Source: Mesosutterella multiformis (GTDB lineage: Bacteria > Pseudomonadota > Gammaproteobacteria > Burkholderiales > Burkholderiaceae_F). Taken from it: a DNA stretch of 64,000 nucleotides. Positions 54,399 to 63,291 of the stretch are shown one piece after another. Below the pieces are notes generated by a model. The model was not told where the DNA came from, did not search any database, and saw only the letters and a list, made by a program, of their open reading frames with translations. Position numbers and translations under genes: made by a program. Each line of letters opens with the position of its first letter. The stretch's first letter is position 1. The stretch lies in NCBI RefSeq assembly GCF_003402575.1, contig NZ_BGZJ01000001.1:1114501-1178500 (forward strand), written 5' to 3'.

Positions 54399-56459
54399 TC
54401 AGGCTTCGAGGAACCCTTCGCGGCCCGCGAACCAGCGTTTTGCGTGACGAAGCGCGGTATCGGGGTCGTTCTTCAGCCATTCGTCTCCGAGTTCGCGCGC
54501 CATATCGAGCAGCTCACCATCCTCTTCGAGGCTTGCGAACCGGAGCATCGGTACACCGCTCTGGCGGGCTCCGAGGAATTCACCGGGTCCCCGAAGCTCA
54601 AGATCCTTACGCGCGATTTCAAAACCGTCTGTTGTATTGCGGATGACCTGAAGCCTCGCCTTTCCGTTTTCGGAAAGCGGCTCTCCATATAGAAGAATGC
54701 ACCAGCTTTTAAGCGAACCACGGCCGATACGCCCCCGAAGCTGATGAAGCTGCGCGAGCCCGAACCGCTCGGCGTGCTCGATCACCATCGTGGAGGCGTT
54801 CGGTACATCGACCCCAACCTCAATCACCGTCGTCGCGACGAGGAGAGAAATCTCTCCAGCCTTGAAGGCCTGCATGACGGCGTCTTTCTCCTGCTGTGGC
54901 AGTTCCCCATGCACAAGGCCTACCGTCACGCCGGGCAGGGCTGACTTGATTTCCTCAAACGTTTCCTTGGCGGCTGTGAGATCCAGCTCCTCATTCTCTT
55001 CAATCAGAGGGCACACCCAATAAGCCTGGTGGCCGCGGGAAACTTCGCGCCCGATACCTTCAATCAGTGCGGGCTTTCTCGATATCGGCATGATGCGTGT
55101 TGATACCGGTTGACGCCCAGGCGGTAACTCATCGATAACCGAGACATCGAAGTCTGCGAGGTAACTCATGGCGAGTGTCCGCGGGATCGGGGTGGCGGAG
55201 AGCATCAGAAGGTGAGGCGTAAGGCCGTCGGCCGCCGCGGTACGGAGCGCCAGGCGCTGCGAAACGCCAAACCGGTGCTGCTCATCAATAATTGCGAGAC
55301 CGAGCTTATGAAAGCTCACGGCATCCTGAATAAGAGCATGCGTTCCAACAGCCAGCTGCGCGCGGCCGCTCGCGATATCTTCCAGCATGGCGCGCCGCTC
55401 GGAGGCTTTCTGGTGTCCTGTGAGGAAGGCGATCCGGATTCCAAGCGGTTCAAGCCACTGGGAAATGCCCCGGAAGTGCTGTTCCGCGAGAATCTCGGTA
55501 GGCGCCATGATCGCCGCCTGATAGCCGCACTCAATCGCGCGGCAGGCGGCGAGCGCCGCAATCACAGTCTTTCCTGAGCCGACATCGCCTTGGACCAGGC
55601 GGTTCATCGGATGGGGGAGGGCGAGATCAGCTCCAACCTCCTTCCAGACCCGAGCCTGAGCTCCGGTCAGACGGAAGGGGAGACCGCGGATCAGATCTGG
55701 CGTAATCCGGCCGGACTTGGGCTCCGCAAGAACAGGGGCAACCGATTTCCCGCGGAGAACGCGCGAATGCCGGAGTGTGATCTGCTGCGCGAGGAGCTCA
55801 TCAAGCTTCAGACGCTGCCAGGCCGGGCAGGAATGAGTGTCCAGATCGGCCAGCGTCGCGCCGCGCGGCGGATGATGCAGATACTGAAGCGCGTCGCGAA
55901 GCGGCGGCAGCCTGAGCTTCGTGCGGATAGATTCCGGAAGAAGATCCGTTAGGTCAACGTCCAAGAGTGCCCGCGCGATCCGTTTCCGGAGCCAGGGCTG
56001 CGTGATACCTTCCCCGGCGGGATAAACCGGGGTGAGCGTTGTCGGGAGATCGTCAGTCCGTTCAACCGCGCGCTTGATTCTTGGGTGCACCATCTCAAGC
56101 GTCTGATTCCATCCGGAGCGCGGTTCACCGTAAAGCCTTACCCGGGCTCCGACCCTCAGCTGCTGAGCCTGAGAGGGGAAAAAGTGGATGAGGCGCACCT
56201 GAAGCACGCCAGTATTATCTTCAACGACAGCGGTAAGCGACCGGGGTGACACCCGCTCGTCAATCACAACGCCTTCAATCTGGGCAGGGGACCCCGACAC
56301 CAGGTCAGCGATCGGCGTGATCGCGGTCTCATCCTCATACCTCAGCGGAAGATGAAGCACATAGTCCCAGTCGTTCACAAGGCCGATCCGGGCGAGCCTC
56401 TCCTTAAGCGGGGGAAGCTTTTCTCCTTTTTTTCTCGGTCTGAATGTGGAAATGGGCAT
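54399..56459 (-). CDS. recG: ATP-dependent DNA helicase RecG
   Basis: Branch-migration helicase that reverses stalled forks. An N-terminal wedge/OB domain (residues about 1-240) has LHLPLRYEDETAITPI. Helicase motifs: RLVQGDVGSGKTVIAALAA (I), AIIDEQHRFGV (II, DEQH), MLSATPIPRTLAM (III), LVATTVIEVGVDVPNA (V) and LHQLRGRIGRG (VI). The ATG at 56459 (MPISTFRPRKKGEK) is preferred over one 39 bases further up. 686 residues. Converges with yggS 9 bases apart. Confidence 0.96.
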   Translation of the reverse strand: MPISTFRPRKKGEKLPPLKERLARIGLVNDWDYVLHLPLRYEDETAITPIADLVSGSPAQIEGVVIDERVSPRSLTAVVEDNTGVLQVRLIHFFPSQAQQLRVGARVRLYGEPRSGWNQTLEMVHPRIKRAVERTDDLPTTLTPVYPAGEGITQPWLRKRIARALLDVDLTDLLPESIRTKLRLPPLRDALQYLHHPPRGATLADLDTHSCPAWQRLKLDELLAQQITLRHSRVLRGKSVAPVLAEPKSGRITPDLIRGLPFRLTGAQARVWKEVGADLALPHPMNRLVQGDVGSGKTVIAALAACRAIECGYQAAIMAPTEILAEQHFRGISQWLEPLGIRIAFLTGHQKASERRAMLEDIASGRAQLAVGTHALIQDAVSFHKLGLAIIDEQHRFGVSQRLALRTAAADGLTPHLLMLSATPIPRTLAMSYLADFDVSVIDELPPGRQPVSTRIMPISRKPALIEGIGREVSRGHQAYWVCPLIEENEELDLTAAKETFEEIKSALPGVTVGLVHGELPQQEKDAVMQAFKAGEISLLVATTVIEVGVDVPNASTMVIEHAERFGLAQLHQLRGRIGRGSLKSWCILLYGEPLSENGKARLQVIRNTTDGFEIARKDLELRGPGEFLGARQSGVPMLRFASLEEDGELLDMARELGDEWLKNDPDTALRHAKRWFAGREGFLEA

Positions 56460-56784
56460 GCTGCGGGATCCTAGGTTAAGACGCTGCCGGCCTGACAAGG
56501 CCGGTTTTCCTTCAGTCTTCTAATTATGCCCTGAGCTTCCGGATGCGTTTCTGTAAGGCAGAAAACGCGGAAAACATCATTTCCTGACGGTAAAACAACG
56601 CCGTAAGTATTAAGTGGATACCCTATAAACCTGAAGAGGTATGAATAATCCGGATGTAGTGGATGATAACTAGTTGCAGAATAGAGGCGCAGAGGATACG
56701 GTTTTTTTCGTAAATCTTGCCTTTTCACTTGATATTAAGCGTTTTAAATGGGAAAATACGAGGACTTTGAGACACAGCTGAGGC
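56460..56784. other. Intergenic region between recG and the frd leader
   Basis: 325 bases with no supported gene; an 85-codon frame on the minus strand lacks family resemblance. No frdC gene is present here, although in Wolinella it would precede frdA. TTGATATTAAG at 56729 is at best an FNR half-site. Confidence 0.4.
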
Positions 56785-57132
56785 TATAATACGGGTTATT
56801 CCTAGTAGTCCCAATGGCTAGGTAATCACTAGACTTCAGCCGAAAATCGCAGAGAGGTGGGTAGAATACCTACCGAATTGTGAAAGTCCGGTGGTAGCTA
56901 CTTTAGGGTGAAGGATCCCGTTGTCTTTCTCTCCCTAAGTAGGGATGAGGCCGGAAAGCCGGATACGTCCGGCAAACACAGGTTTCTGTTCTTTTATTAA
57001 CAGGAAGTACCTTTCAGCCGTTTGGCTGAAAGAGGCAGTCTCGGGTTGCTTAGAGACTGCCACTAAAAAAATATGACCCGCGGGATGACTGAAAGGTCAT
57101 CGCTGCAGGGCATCTTAGGAGACCAAGCAAAC
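56785..57132 (+). promoter_or_regulatory. Long structured leader of frdAB, cobalamin-riboswitch-like
   Basis: TATAAT at 56785-56790 could be the -10 box. The leader of about 330 nt has many stems: GGTAG/CTACC (56860-56874), CTACTTTAGGG/CCCTAAGTAG (56899-56942), the UNCG-type hairpin GCCGGA-TACG-TCCGGC (56958-56973), TTTCAGCC/GGCTGAAA (57011-57032) and GGCAGTCTC/GAGACTGCC (57034-57061). GTGAAAGTCCGG (56881-56892), GCTACTTTAG and AAGCCGGATACGTCCGG resemble the GGTGnnAnnCCgg, GCaACTGTaA and B12-box blocks of cobalamin riboswitches in the right order, but imperfectly. Class not proven. Confidence 0.45.
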
Positions 57133-59121
57133 ATGAAAATCATCTACACCGACGTACTGGTGATCGGTGCCGGTCTGGCAGGCCTTCGCATGGCAGTTGC
57201 TGTGCAGCGTCGCGGCCAGGACGCCATTGTCCTGTCCCTCTGCCCCCCGAAGCGCTCTCACTCTAAAGCGGCTCAGGGCGGCATGCAGGCCTCCCTCGGC
57301 AACATGATCAAGGGCCTTGGCGATAACGAAGATCTTCACTTCGTCGATACCGTCCGCGGTTCTGACTGGGGTGCGGACCAGGACGTCTGCCGTATGTTCG
57401 TGAATACGGCTCCGAAGGCCGCCCGTGAACTGGCTGCCTGGGGCGTGACGTGGTCCCGTATTACCGCCGGCGACCATCAGGTGATTATCAATGGCGAGCG
57501 CGTGACGATTACGGAACGCAAAGAGTGCCAGGGCCTTCTCCGCCAGCGTGACTTCGGCGGCACGAAGAAGTGGCGCTGCGTTTTCGCTTCCGACGGTACC
57601 GGCCACGCCATGCTGAATGCTGTGTCCGACCGCGTGATCGCCGAGCACATCCCGGTGATGGAGCGTGTTGAGGCTCTCGCCCTGATTCATGACGGCAAGC
57701 GCTGCTACGGCGCTATCGTCCGTGACCTCGTGACCGGTGAGCTGATGGCCTATGTGGCCAAGGCTACCGCCATGGCTACCGGCGGTGCCGGCCGTATCTA
57801 CCGCGTGACCACGAACGCTGTGATCTGCGAAGGCATCGGCGCTGCTCTCGCCCTCGAGACCGGTGTTGCCGGCCTGGGCAACATGGAAGCCATTCAGTTC
57901 CACCCGACCGGTATTTTCCCGGCTGGTATTCTGGTGACGGAAGGCTGCCGCGGTGACGGCGGTCTGCTGCGTGACGTCGATGGCTATCGCTTCATGCCCG
58001 ATGTCGAACCGGAAAAGAAGGAACTCGCCTCCCGCGACGTGGTCTCCCGCCGTATGGAAGAGCGTATTGCTCAGGGCAAGGGTGTTCACTCCAAGTATGG
58101 CGATCACCTCTGGCTCGATATCACGCTGCTTGGCGAACATCACATCAAGCACAACCTGCGTGAAGTCTATGACATCTGCCACTACTTCCTCGGCGTTGAC
58201 CCGATCAAAGAGTGGATTCCGGTCCGTCCGGCCCAGCACTACACGATGGGCGGCATCCGTACCGACTACCGCGGTGAATCCCGTCAGCTGAAGGGCCTCT
58301 TCGCTGCCGGCGAGTGCGCCTGCTGGGATATGCACGGCTTCAACCGTCTGGGCGGCAACTCTGTTGCTGAAACCGTGGTTGCCGGCATGATCGTCGGTGA
58401 ATTCATCGCTGACTTCTGCGAAAAGCCTGAGAACGAGATCGACCTCCCGACCTCCATCGTTTACGACTTCGCCCGTAAGGTCCAGGATGAGCTGAACGGC
58501 TTCCTGCACAACACTGGTAACGAAGACGCCGTCAAGATCCGCACCCGCATGCAGGAAATCATGACGAGCAAGATCGGCATCTTCCGTAATGAGAAGCAGA
58601 TGAGCGAAGCTGTTGATGAACTCCAGCAGCTGCTCGAACGCTCCTACAACATCAGCGTGAAGAACGACATCGGCAACAATCCGCAGCTCGTGTACGCCTA
58701 CCGTACCCGCAAGATGCTGAAGGTTGCTCTGACGGTTGCCTGCGGCGCTCTCGCCCGTAAGGAATCCCGCGGTGCTCACTCCCGTGAGGACTATCCGCGC
58801 CGCGATGACGTGAACTGGCTGAAGCGTACCATCACGACCTGGAAGGATCCGAAGTCCACGGTGCCGGATATCTCCTACGAGGATCTCGACATTTCGACGA
58901 TGGAACTCCCGCCGGGCTTCCGCGGTTACGGTGCCAAGAACTACATCGAGAACCCCGAATCTGTCCGTCGTCAGAAGGAAGTGGACGACATCCGGGCCAA
59001 GATGGAAGCCGAAGGCAAGGATCGCTTTGCAATTCAGAATGCCCTTATGCCTTATGAGGACAAGCTCCCGAAGCGTCTTCGTGGACGCAATGAACGTACC
59101 TACGAACCTCTTGCTGACTAA
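57133..59121 (+). CDS. frdA: Fumarate reductase flavoprotein subunit, Wolinella/Campylobacter type
   Basis: Reduces fumarate to succinate at the end of anaerobic respiration. FAD binding [15 protein letters not shown]; covalent-flavin His in [14 protein letters not shown]; catalytic Arg in [12 protein letters not shown]; substrate His in [11 protein letters not shown] and Arg in [12 protein letters not shown]-terminal [14 protein letters not shown]. It matches the epsilonproteobacterial quinol:fumarate reductase much more closely than the E. coli type. The ATG at 57133 has AGGAGACC upstream; 662 residues. frdB follows 19 bases later. The partner membrane subunit FrdC is not encoded in the window. 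Confidence 0.96.
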   Translation: MKIIYTDVLVIGAGLAGLRMAVAVQRRGQDAIVLSLCPPKRSHSKAAQGGMQASLGNMIKGLGDNEDLHFVDTVRGSDWGADQDVCRMFVNTAPKAARELAAWGVTWSRITAGDHQVIINGERVTITERKECQGLLRQRDFGGTKKWRCVFASDGTGHAMLNAVSDRVIAEHIPVMERVEALALIHDGKRCYGAIVRDLVTGELMAYVAKATAMATGGAGRIYRVTTNAVICEGIGAALALETGVAGLGNMEAIQFHPTGIFPAGILVTEGCRGDGGLLRDVDGYRFMPDVEPEKKELASRDVVSRRMEERIAQGKGVHSKYGDHLWLDITLLGEHHIKHNLREVYDICHYFLGVDPIKEWIPVRPAQHYTMGGIRTDYRGESRQLKGLFAAGECACWDMHGFNRLGGNSVAETVVAGMIVGEFIADFCEKPENEIDLPTSIVYDFARKVQDELNGFLHNTGNEDAVKIRTRMQEIMTSKIGIFRNEKQMSEAVDELQQLLERSYNISVKNDIGNNPQLVYAYRTRKMLKVALTVACGALARKESRGAHSREDYPRRDDVNWLKRTITTWKDPKSTVPDISYEDLDISTMELPPGFRGYGAKNYIENPESVRRQKEVDDIRAKMEAEGKDRFAIQNALMPYEDKLPKRLRGRNERTYEPLAD

Positions 59122-59140
59122 TTAGGAGCAGACAGAAAAA

Positions 59141-59944
59141 ATGAGCAAAACCCAAACTGAAACCAAGCACCGTCTGCTTAAGATCAGCATCCTGCGTTAC
59201 AACCCGCAGGATCCGGACAGTGTTCCGCACATGCAGACTTATGAGCTCGAAGAAGGCGACCGTATGACCCTCTTCATCGCGCTGAACGATCTGCGTGATG
59301 AACAGGATCCGACGCTGCAGTTCGACTTCGTCTGCCGCGCTGGCATCTGCGGTTCCTGCGCGATGCTGATCAACGGCAAGCCGGGCCTCGCCTGCCGTAC
59401 GCTGACCCGCGATCTGCCGAGCGAATTCACGCTCGCCCCGCTCCCGGGCTTTGAGCTGATTGGTGACCTTTCCGTGAACACCGGCAAGTGGATGCGCAAT
59501 ATGTCTGAGCGTATCGAGTCCTGGGTTCACACGAAAGAAATCGATATCGATATGCGCAAGACTGAGGTTCCGATGGATCCGCAGCTTGCTGAAGACCTCT
59601 ACAACCTCGACCACTGCATCGAATGCGGCTGCTGCGTTGCTGCCTGCGGCACGTTCCGTATGCGTCCGGACTTCGTCGGCGCTGTCGCGATCAACAAGAT
59701 CGCCCGCTTCCGTCTCGATCCCCGCGACGACCGCAATGATGCTGACTTCTATGAAGTGATGGGCGATGACTCCGGCGTCTTCGGCTGCATGTCGCTCCTC
59801 GGCTGCGATGACTTCTGCCCGAAGCAGCTCCCGCTGCGCACGCAGATCGCCTTCATCCGTCGCAAGATGGCTGAACAGGGTATCAAGAACTACGATAAGG
59901 TTCTGCCGACCCCGAAGAAGCTGATCCCGATCAAGTCGATCTAA
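59141..59944 (+). CDS. frdB: Fumarate reductase iron-sulfur subunit
   Basis: Carries electrons from the membrane quinol site to FrdA. [2Fe-2S] ligands in FVCRAGICGSCAMLI..GLAC; [4Fe-4S] in CIECGCCVAACG; the [3Fe-4S]/second cluster cysteines in FGCMSLLGCDDFCPKQLP. 267 residues; the N-terminal extension MSKTQTETKHRLLKI and a C-terminal tail YDKVLPTPKKLIPIKSI go beyond the Wolinella protein. Cotranscribed with frdA and ended by the terminator at 59967. Confidence 0.96.
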   Translation: MSKTQTETKHRLLKISILRYNPQDPDSVPHMQTYELEEGDRMTLFIALNDLRDEQDPTLQFDFVCRAGICGSCAMLINGKPGLACRTLTRDLPSEFTLAPLPGFELIGDLSVNTGKWMRNMSERIESWVHTKEIDIDMRKTEVPMDPQLAEDLYNLDHCIECGCCVAACGTFRMRPDFVGAVAINKIARFRLDPRDDRNDADFYEVMGDDSGVFGCMSLLGCDDFCPKQLPLRTQIAFIRRKMAEQGIKNYDKVLPTPKKLIPIKSI

Positions 59945-59966
59945 TCGGCTGAAGCCTTAGCTTTAA

Positions 59967-60001
59967 GAAAAACCCCAGACCGCAAGGTCTGGGGTTTTTT
60001 G
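59967..60001 (+). terminator. Terminator after frdB
   Basis: AAAAACCCCAGACC-GCAA-GGTCTGGGGTTTTTT, strong and symmetric. Confidence 0.92.
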
Positions 60002-60029
60002 TGTCTTCGTTATTCGGGGTGGTACGCAT

Positions 60030-60089
60030 TTGATCTATGTCACATACCTAATAGGCAATACACCCTAGATAGGAAATTAGTACTATAGT
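60030..60089 (+). promoter_or_regulatory. Candidate anaerobic control region of aspA
   Basis: TTGATCTATGTCAC (60030-60043) fits the FNR consensus TTGAT-N4-ATCAA in 8 of 10 fixed positions. CCTAATAGG (60047-60055) and CCTAGATAGG (60064-60073) are near-palindromes of unknown use. TATAGT (60084-60089) could be the -10 box, placing the FNR-like site near -60. By eye only. Confidence 0.4.
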
Positions 60090-60124
60090 ATGCCGCATAA
60101 GTAGTTTATCTTAGATAAAAGTAA

Positions 60125-60230
60125 CCACCCGCCGGAAGTGGAAGGATTACTCCGGTGAGAGGCCCGGCGCTGGCGGTCCGGTTCCCGGAAGCCAGTCTGG
60201 TTAACACAGAGCTTCGGCCCTGTTTTTATA
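60125..60230 (+). promoter_or_regulatory. Structured leader of aspA
   Basis: GC-rich stretch before the gene with CCGGTGAGAGGCCCGG, then CCCGGAAGCC and AACACAGAGC. The same two blocks in the same order (GTGAAAGTCCGG ... CCGGAAAGCC ... AACACAGG) occur in the frdA leader. It ends with GGAG 5 bases before the aspA ATG. Role unknown. Confidence 0.35.
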
Positions 60231-60240
60231 GGAGTAGAAG

Positions 60241-61641
60241 ATGTCCCGTATTGAGCATGATTTCCTTGGCGATCTCGAGATTCCTGATGACGTGTACTAC
60301 GGTGTTCAGTCCCTGCGCGGCAAGGAAAACTTCCACATCACTGAGCATTCGATGAACGAAGACGAGTACTTCATCAAGGCTTTCGCTCAGGTGAAGAAGG
60401 CTGCTGCCCGGACGAACAAGGAACTCGGCACGATTCCGGCGAACGTCGCTGATGCCCTGATCTACGCCTGCGATCAGCTGCTCGAAGGCAAGTACCGCGA
60501 CCAGTTCGTTACCGACTGGCTCCAGGGCGGTGCCGGCACTTCGACCAACATGAATACGAACGAAGTGATCTGCAGCATTGCCTGCGAAAAGCTCGGTCTC
60601 CCGAAGGGCTCCCAGAAGCAGGTGTCGCCGAACGATCACGCGAACTTCGGTCAGTCCACGAACGATACGTACCCGACCGCTCTGCACCTCGCGATGTACT
60701 ACCGCTCTGAGGACCTCCTCAAGGCCCTGCAGCAGCTCGTTCAGGCCTACTACAAGAAGGCTGACGAATTCAAGAATGTTCTGAAGATGGGCCGCACCCA
60801 CCTCCAGGACGCTGTCCCGATGACCATGGGCCAGGAATTCCACGGCTGGGGCCGCACGATTGAAGACGAAATCGAAGTGATCAAGGACGCGCAGAAGCAC
60901 CTCCGCGTGATCAACCTCGGCGGCACCGCCATCGGCACGACCGTGACCTGCCACCCGGATTATCCGGCGAAGGCTGTGAAGTACCTCGCTGAACAGACCG
61001 GCATCGACTTCCATAACAGCGACGACCTGATCGCCGCGACGAGCGACTGCGGCGCCTATGTCGCGATCTCGTCCGCCGCGAAGAGCCTCGCCGTTAAGCT
61101 CACGAAGGTCTGCAACGATATGCGTCTGCTCGCCTCCGGTCCCCGTACGGGTCTTTCCGAAATCAACCTGCCGATGCGCCAGCCGGGCTCTTCCATCATG
61201 CCGGGCAAGGTGAATCCGGTGATCCCGGAAGTGACGAACCAGGCTTCCTTCCTCGCGATCGGTCTCGACACCACCGTGATGCTCGCTGCCTCCGCTGGCC
61301 AGCTTGAACTGAACGTGATGGAACCGGTGATTTCGTTCGCTGTCTTCACCCAGATGAAGGTTCTGACGAACGCCATGATCGCCCTCCGTGAGAAGTGCGT
61401 TGACGGCATCACCGCGAACGCCGAACACACGAAGGACCTCGTGATGAACTCCCTCGGCATTGTCACGCTGCTCAAGCCCCACTTCGGCTACATGCTCTGC
61501 GCTGAAATGGCGAAGGAAGGCTACACCGAAGGCAAGTCTCTCCATCAGATCGTCGTTGAAGAACGCAAGCTGATGACGGAAGAGAAGTGGAACGAAGTGT
61601 TCTCCTTCCAGAATCTGATCGCTCCGAAGTTCGAGATGTAA
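60241..61641 (+). CDS. aspA: Aspartate ammonia-lyase (aspartase)
   Basis: Converts aspartate to fumarate and ammonia. 466 residues of the aspartase/fumarase superfamily: GAGTSTNMNTNEV, NDTYPTALHLA, GRTHLQDAVPMTMGQEF, GTAIGTT and the catalytic signature loop GSSIMPGKVNPVIPE. E. coli AspA is 478 residues, very similar. Aspartase and fumarase C share the signature; the N-terminal IEHDFLGDLEIPDDVYYGVQ and NFHITEH support aspartase. Together with frdAB and the Dcu carrier it supplies fumarate as respiratory acceptor. Confidence 0.95.
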   Translation: MSRIEHDFLGDLEIPDDVYYGVQSLRGKENFHITEHSMNEDEYFIKAFAQVKKAAARTNKELGTIPANVADALIYACDQLLEGKYRDQFVTDWLQGGAGTSTNMNTNEVICSIACEKLGLPKGSQKQVSPNDHANFGQSTNDTYPTALHLAMYYRSEDLLKALQQLVQAYYKKADEFKNVLKMGRTHLQDAVPMTMGQEFHGWGRTIEDEIEVIKDAQKHLRVINLGGTAIGTTVTCHPDYPAKAVKYLAEQTGIDFHNSDDLIAATSDCGAYVAISSAAKSLAVKLTKVCNDMRLLASGPRTGLSEINLPMRQPGSSIMPGKVNPVIPEVTNQASFLAIGLDTTVMLAASAGQLELNVMEPVISFAVFTQMKVLTNAMIALREKCVDGITANAEHTKDLVMNSLGIVTLLKPHFGYMLCAEMAKEGYTEGKSLHQIVVEERKLMTEEKWNEVFSFQNLIAPKFEM

Positions 61642-61651
61642 AGAATTAGAA

Positions 61652-61694
61652 AACCGCCCCTCCGGGAAGCACTCACCCGGGGAGGCGGTCTTCT
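61652..61694 (+). terminator. Terminator-like hairpin after aspA
   Basis: ACCGCCCCTCCGGG pairs with CCCGGGGAGGCGGT around a 9-base loop, followed by CTTCT; very stable stem, weak T-run, so some read-through into dcu is likely. Confidence 0.65.
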
Positions 61695-61847
61695 GATATC
61701 CCCGGGAGGTCACCCGGTTTTTCCGCTCCAGGGGATTCGTTTTAAAAAGCCCGAAAAATACTTTGCACGGCAGCAGTCAGGCCGCAGCAAAAATAACTTC
61801 AAAGGAACTGGGATTCCGGAGCTGCTCCGGATGAACAGAGAAAACAG

Positions 61848-63185
61848 ATGAGTATCGTGGTGATTCTGCAAATCATCGTCCTGCTCGGCGCAATTTTCAT
61901 CGGCGTCCGTCTGGGCGGTATTGGTATCGGCTATGCTGGCGGCGCCGGCGTTCTCGTGCTCGGCCTGCTTCTCGGCATGAAGCCGGGCAACATCCCCTGG
62001 GACGTGATTCTGATTATTGCGTCCGTGATCTCGGCTATTTCCGCAATGCAGCTCGCGGGCGGCCTTGATTACCTCGTTCAGATTGCTGAAAGGATTCTGA
62101 GAAACAATCCTAAGCACATCAACTATCTCGCTCCTATCGTGACGTATGTCCTCACGATCTTCGCTGGCACCGGCCACACCGCTTTCTCCATGATCCCGGT
62201 TATCGTCGAAGTCGCCAAGGAACAGCACATCCGTCCGGTCTGCCCGCTGTCCATCGCTGTGGTCGCTTCCCAGATCGCTATTACCGCTTCCCCGGTGTCC
62301 GCTGCCGTGATTTACATGAGCGGCGTTCTGGAACCCTTCGGCTGGAGCTACCCCACGCTGCTCTGCATCTGGCTTCTGACGACGTTCGTTGGCTGCATGC
62401 TCACCTCCTTCGTGATGAGCCACATCCAGAATATGGATCTCGACTCTGACCCGGTCTACAAGGAACGTCTGGCCAAGGGCCTCGTCAAGGCTCCGGATGC
62501 TTCCAGCATGAACAAGGCTCTCAAGCCGTTTGCCAAGCGCTCTGTCGCGATCTTCCTGATCGGCGTGCTCGCGGTTGTGTTCTATGCCTCCGCTATTTCT
62601 CCGGCTGTCGGCCTTATCAAGCATGTGGTTGTCGGCCGTGACGCTGCCATTATGAGCCTGATGCTCCTCGTTGGCTGCCTCATCACCGTCCTCTGCAAGA
62701 TTGAGCTCGGCAAGGTCGCTGATACCAGCGTCTTCAAGAGTGGCATGGTGGCCTGCATCTGCGTGCTGGGCGTTGCCTGGCTCGGTGACACCTTCGTGTC
62801 CGGCCACAGCGCTGAGATCAAGACCTTCGCTGCCGCTACGGTTGCTCAGTATCCGGCTCTGCTTGCTGTCGTGTTCTTCGTGGCTGCTATGTTCCTCTAC
62901 TCGCAGGCTGCTACCGCGAAGGCCATTACCCCGGCTATCGTGGCTGCTCTCGGCATCACCGCTGCCAACCCGGGTGATTCCTACATGCTGGTTGCCTGCT
63001 TCGCCGCTGTGAGCGCTCTGTTCGTTCTCCCGACCTACCCGACCCTCCTCGGCGCGGTCCAGATGGACGACACCGGCACCACCCGTATCGGCAAGTGGGT
63101 CTTCAACCACGCCTTCTTCCTCCCGGGCGTCCTCGCGATTGTGTTCAGCGTCGCGCTGGGCTTCCTTGTGACGAAGTTCTTCTAA
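61848..63185 (+). CDS. dcuB: Anaerobic C4-dicarboxylate transporter, Dcu family
   Basis: 445-residue inner-membrane carrier with about 12 hydrophobic segments. Seen: ASVISAISAMQLAGGLDYLVQIAE, TYVLTIFAGTGHTAFSMIPVI, ASPVSAAVIYMSG and FNHAFFLPGVLAIVF, the DcuA/DcuB blocks. Dcu carriers exchange fumarate, malate or aspartate for succinate under anaerobic conditions. Placement after aspA is the classical aspA-dcuA arrangement, whereas the length (445) is nearer DcuB (446) than DcuA (433), so the symbol is tentative. It likely imports aspartate and exports succinate for the AspA-FrdAB pathway. Confidence 0.93.
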   Translation: MSIVVILQIIVLLGAIFIGVRLGGIGIGYAGGAGVLVLGLLLGMKPGNIPWDVILIIASVISAISAMQLAGGLDYLVQIAERILRNNPKHINYLAPIVTYVLTIFAGTGHTAFSMIPVIVEVAKEQHIRPVCPLSIAVVASQIAITASPVSAAVIYMSGVLEPFGWSYPTLLCIWLLTTFVGCMLTSFVMSHIQNMDLDSDPVYKERLAKGLVKAPDASSMNKALKPFAKRSVAIFLIGVLAVVFYASAISPAVGLIKHVVVGRDAAIMSLMLLVGCLITVLCKIELGKVADTSVFKSGMVACICVLGVAWLGDTFVSGHSAEIKTFAAATVAQYPALLAVVFFVAAMFLYSQAATAKAITPAIVAALGITAANPGDSYMLVACFAAVSALFVLPTYPTLLGAVQMDDTGTTRIGKWVFNHAFFLPGVLAIVFSVALGFLVTKFF

Positions 63186-63234
63186 GCTTCGCGATCATTC
63201 AGACCGGATACTCTCCGGTCTGAGAGTGAAGAAA

Positions 63235-63268
63235 GAAAAAAGCCAGCTTTCTAAAGCTGGCTTTTTCA
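63235..63268. terminator. Bidirectional terminator between dcu and the methyltransferase gene
   Basis: AAAAAAGCCAGCTTT-CTA-AAGCTGGCTTTTT, with A- and T-runs on both sides. A second hairpin, GACCGGA/TCCGGTC, lies just before it (63204-63223). Confidence 0.88.
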
Positions 63269-63291
63269 TGTCTGGAAGTTCCCGGTGCCGA

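Noticed and set aside
56471-56728. 85-codon frame upstream of recG
   Set aside because: No ribosome site or family resemblance; the recG start lies inside or beside it.
56860-57062. RNase P RNA in the frdA leader, because of the GAAAGTCCGG string
   Set aside because: Other universal RNase P blocks are missing and the stretch is too short before frdA begins.
57115-58779. 554-codon open frame opposite frdA
   Set aside because: Antisense shadow of a strongly conserved gene; its composition (His/Val/Asp-rich) is typical of such shadows.
60226-61713. 495-codon open frame opposite aspA, and a similar one opposite gltX (48702-50192)
   Set aside because: Both mirror highly expressed genes with biased codons; no start context and no family resemblance.
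61710-63110. 466-codon open frame opposite the dcu gene
   Set aside because: Antisense to a clear membrane transporter; the His/Glu/Asp-rich product is a codon-bias artefact.
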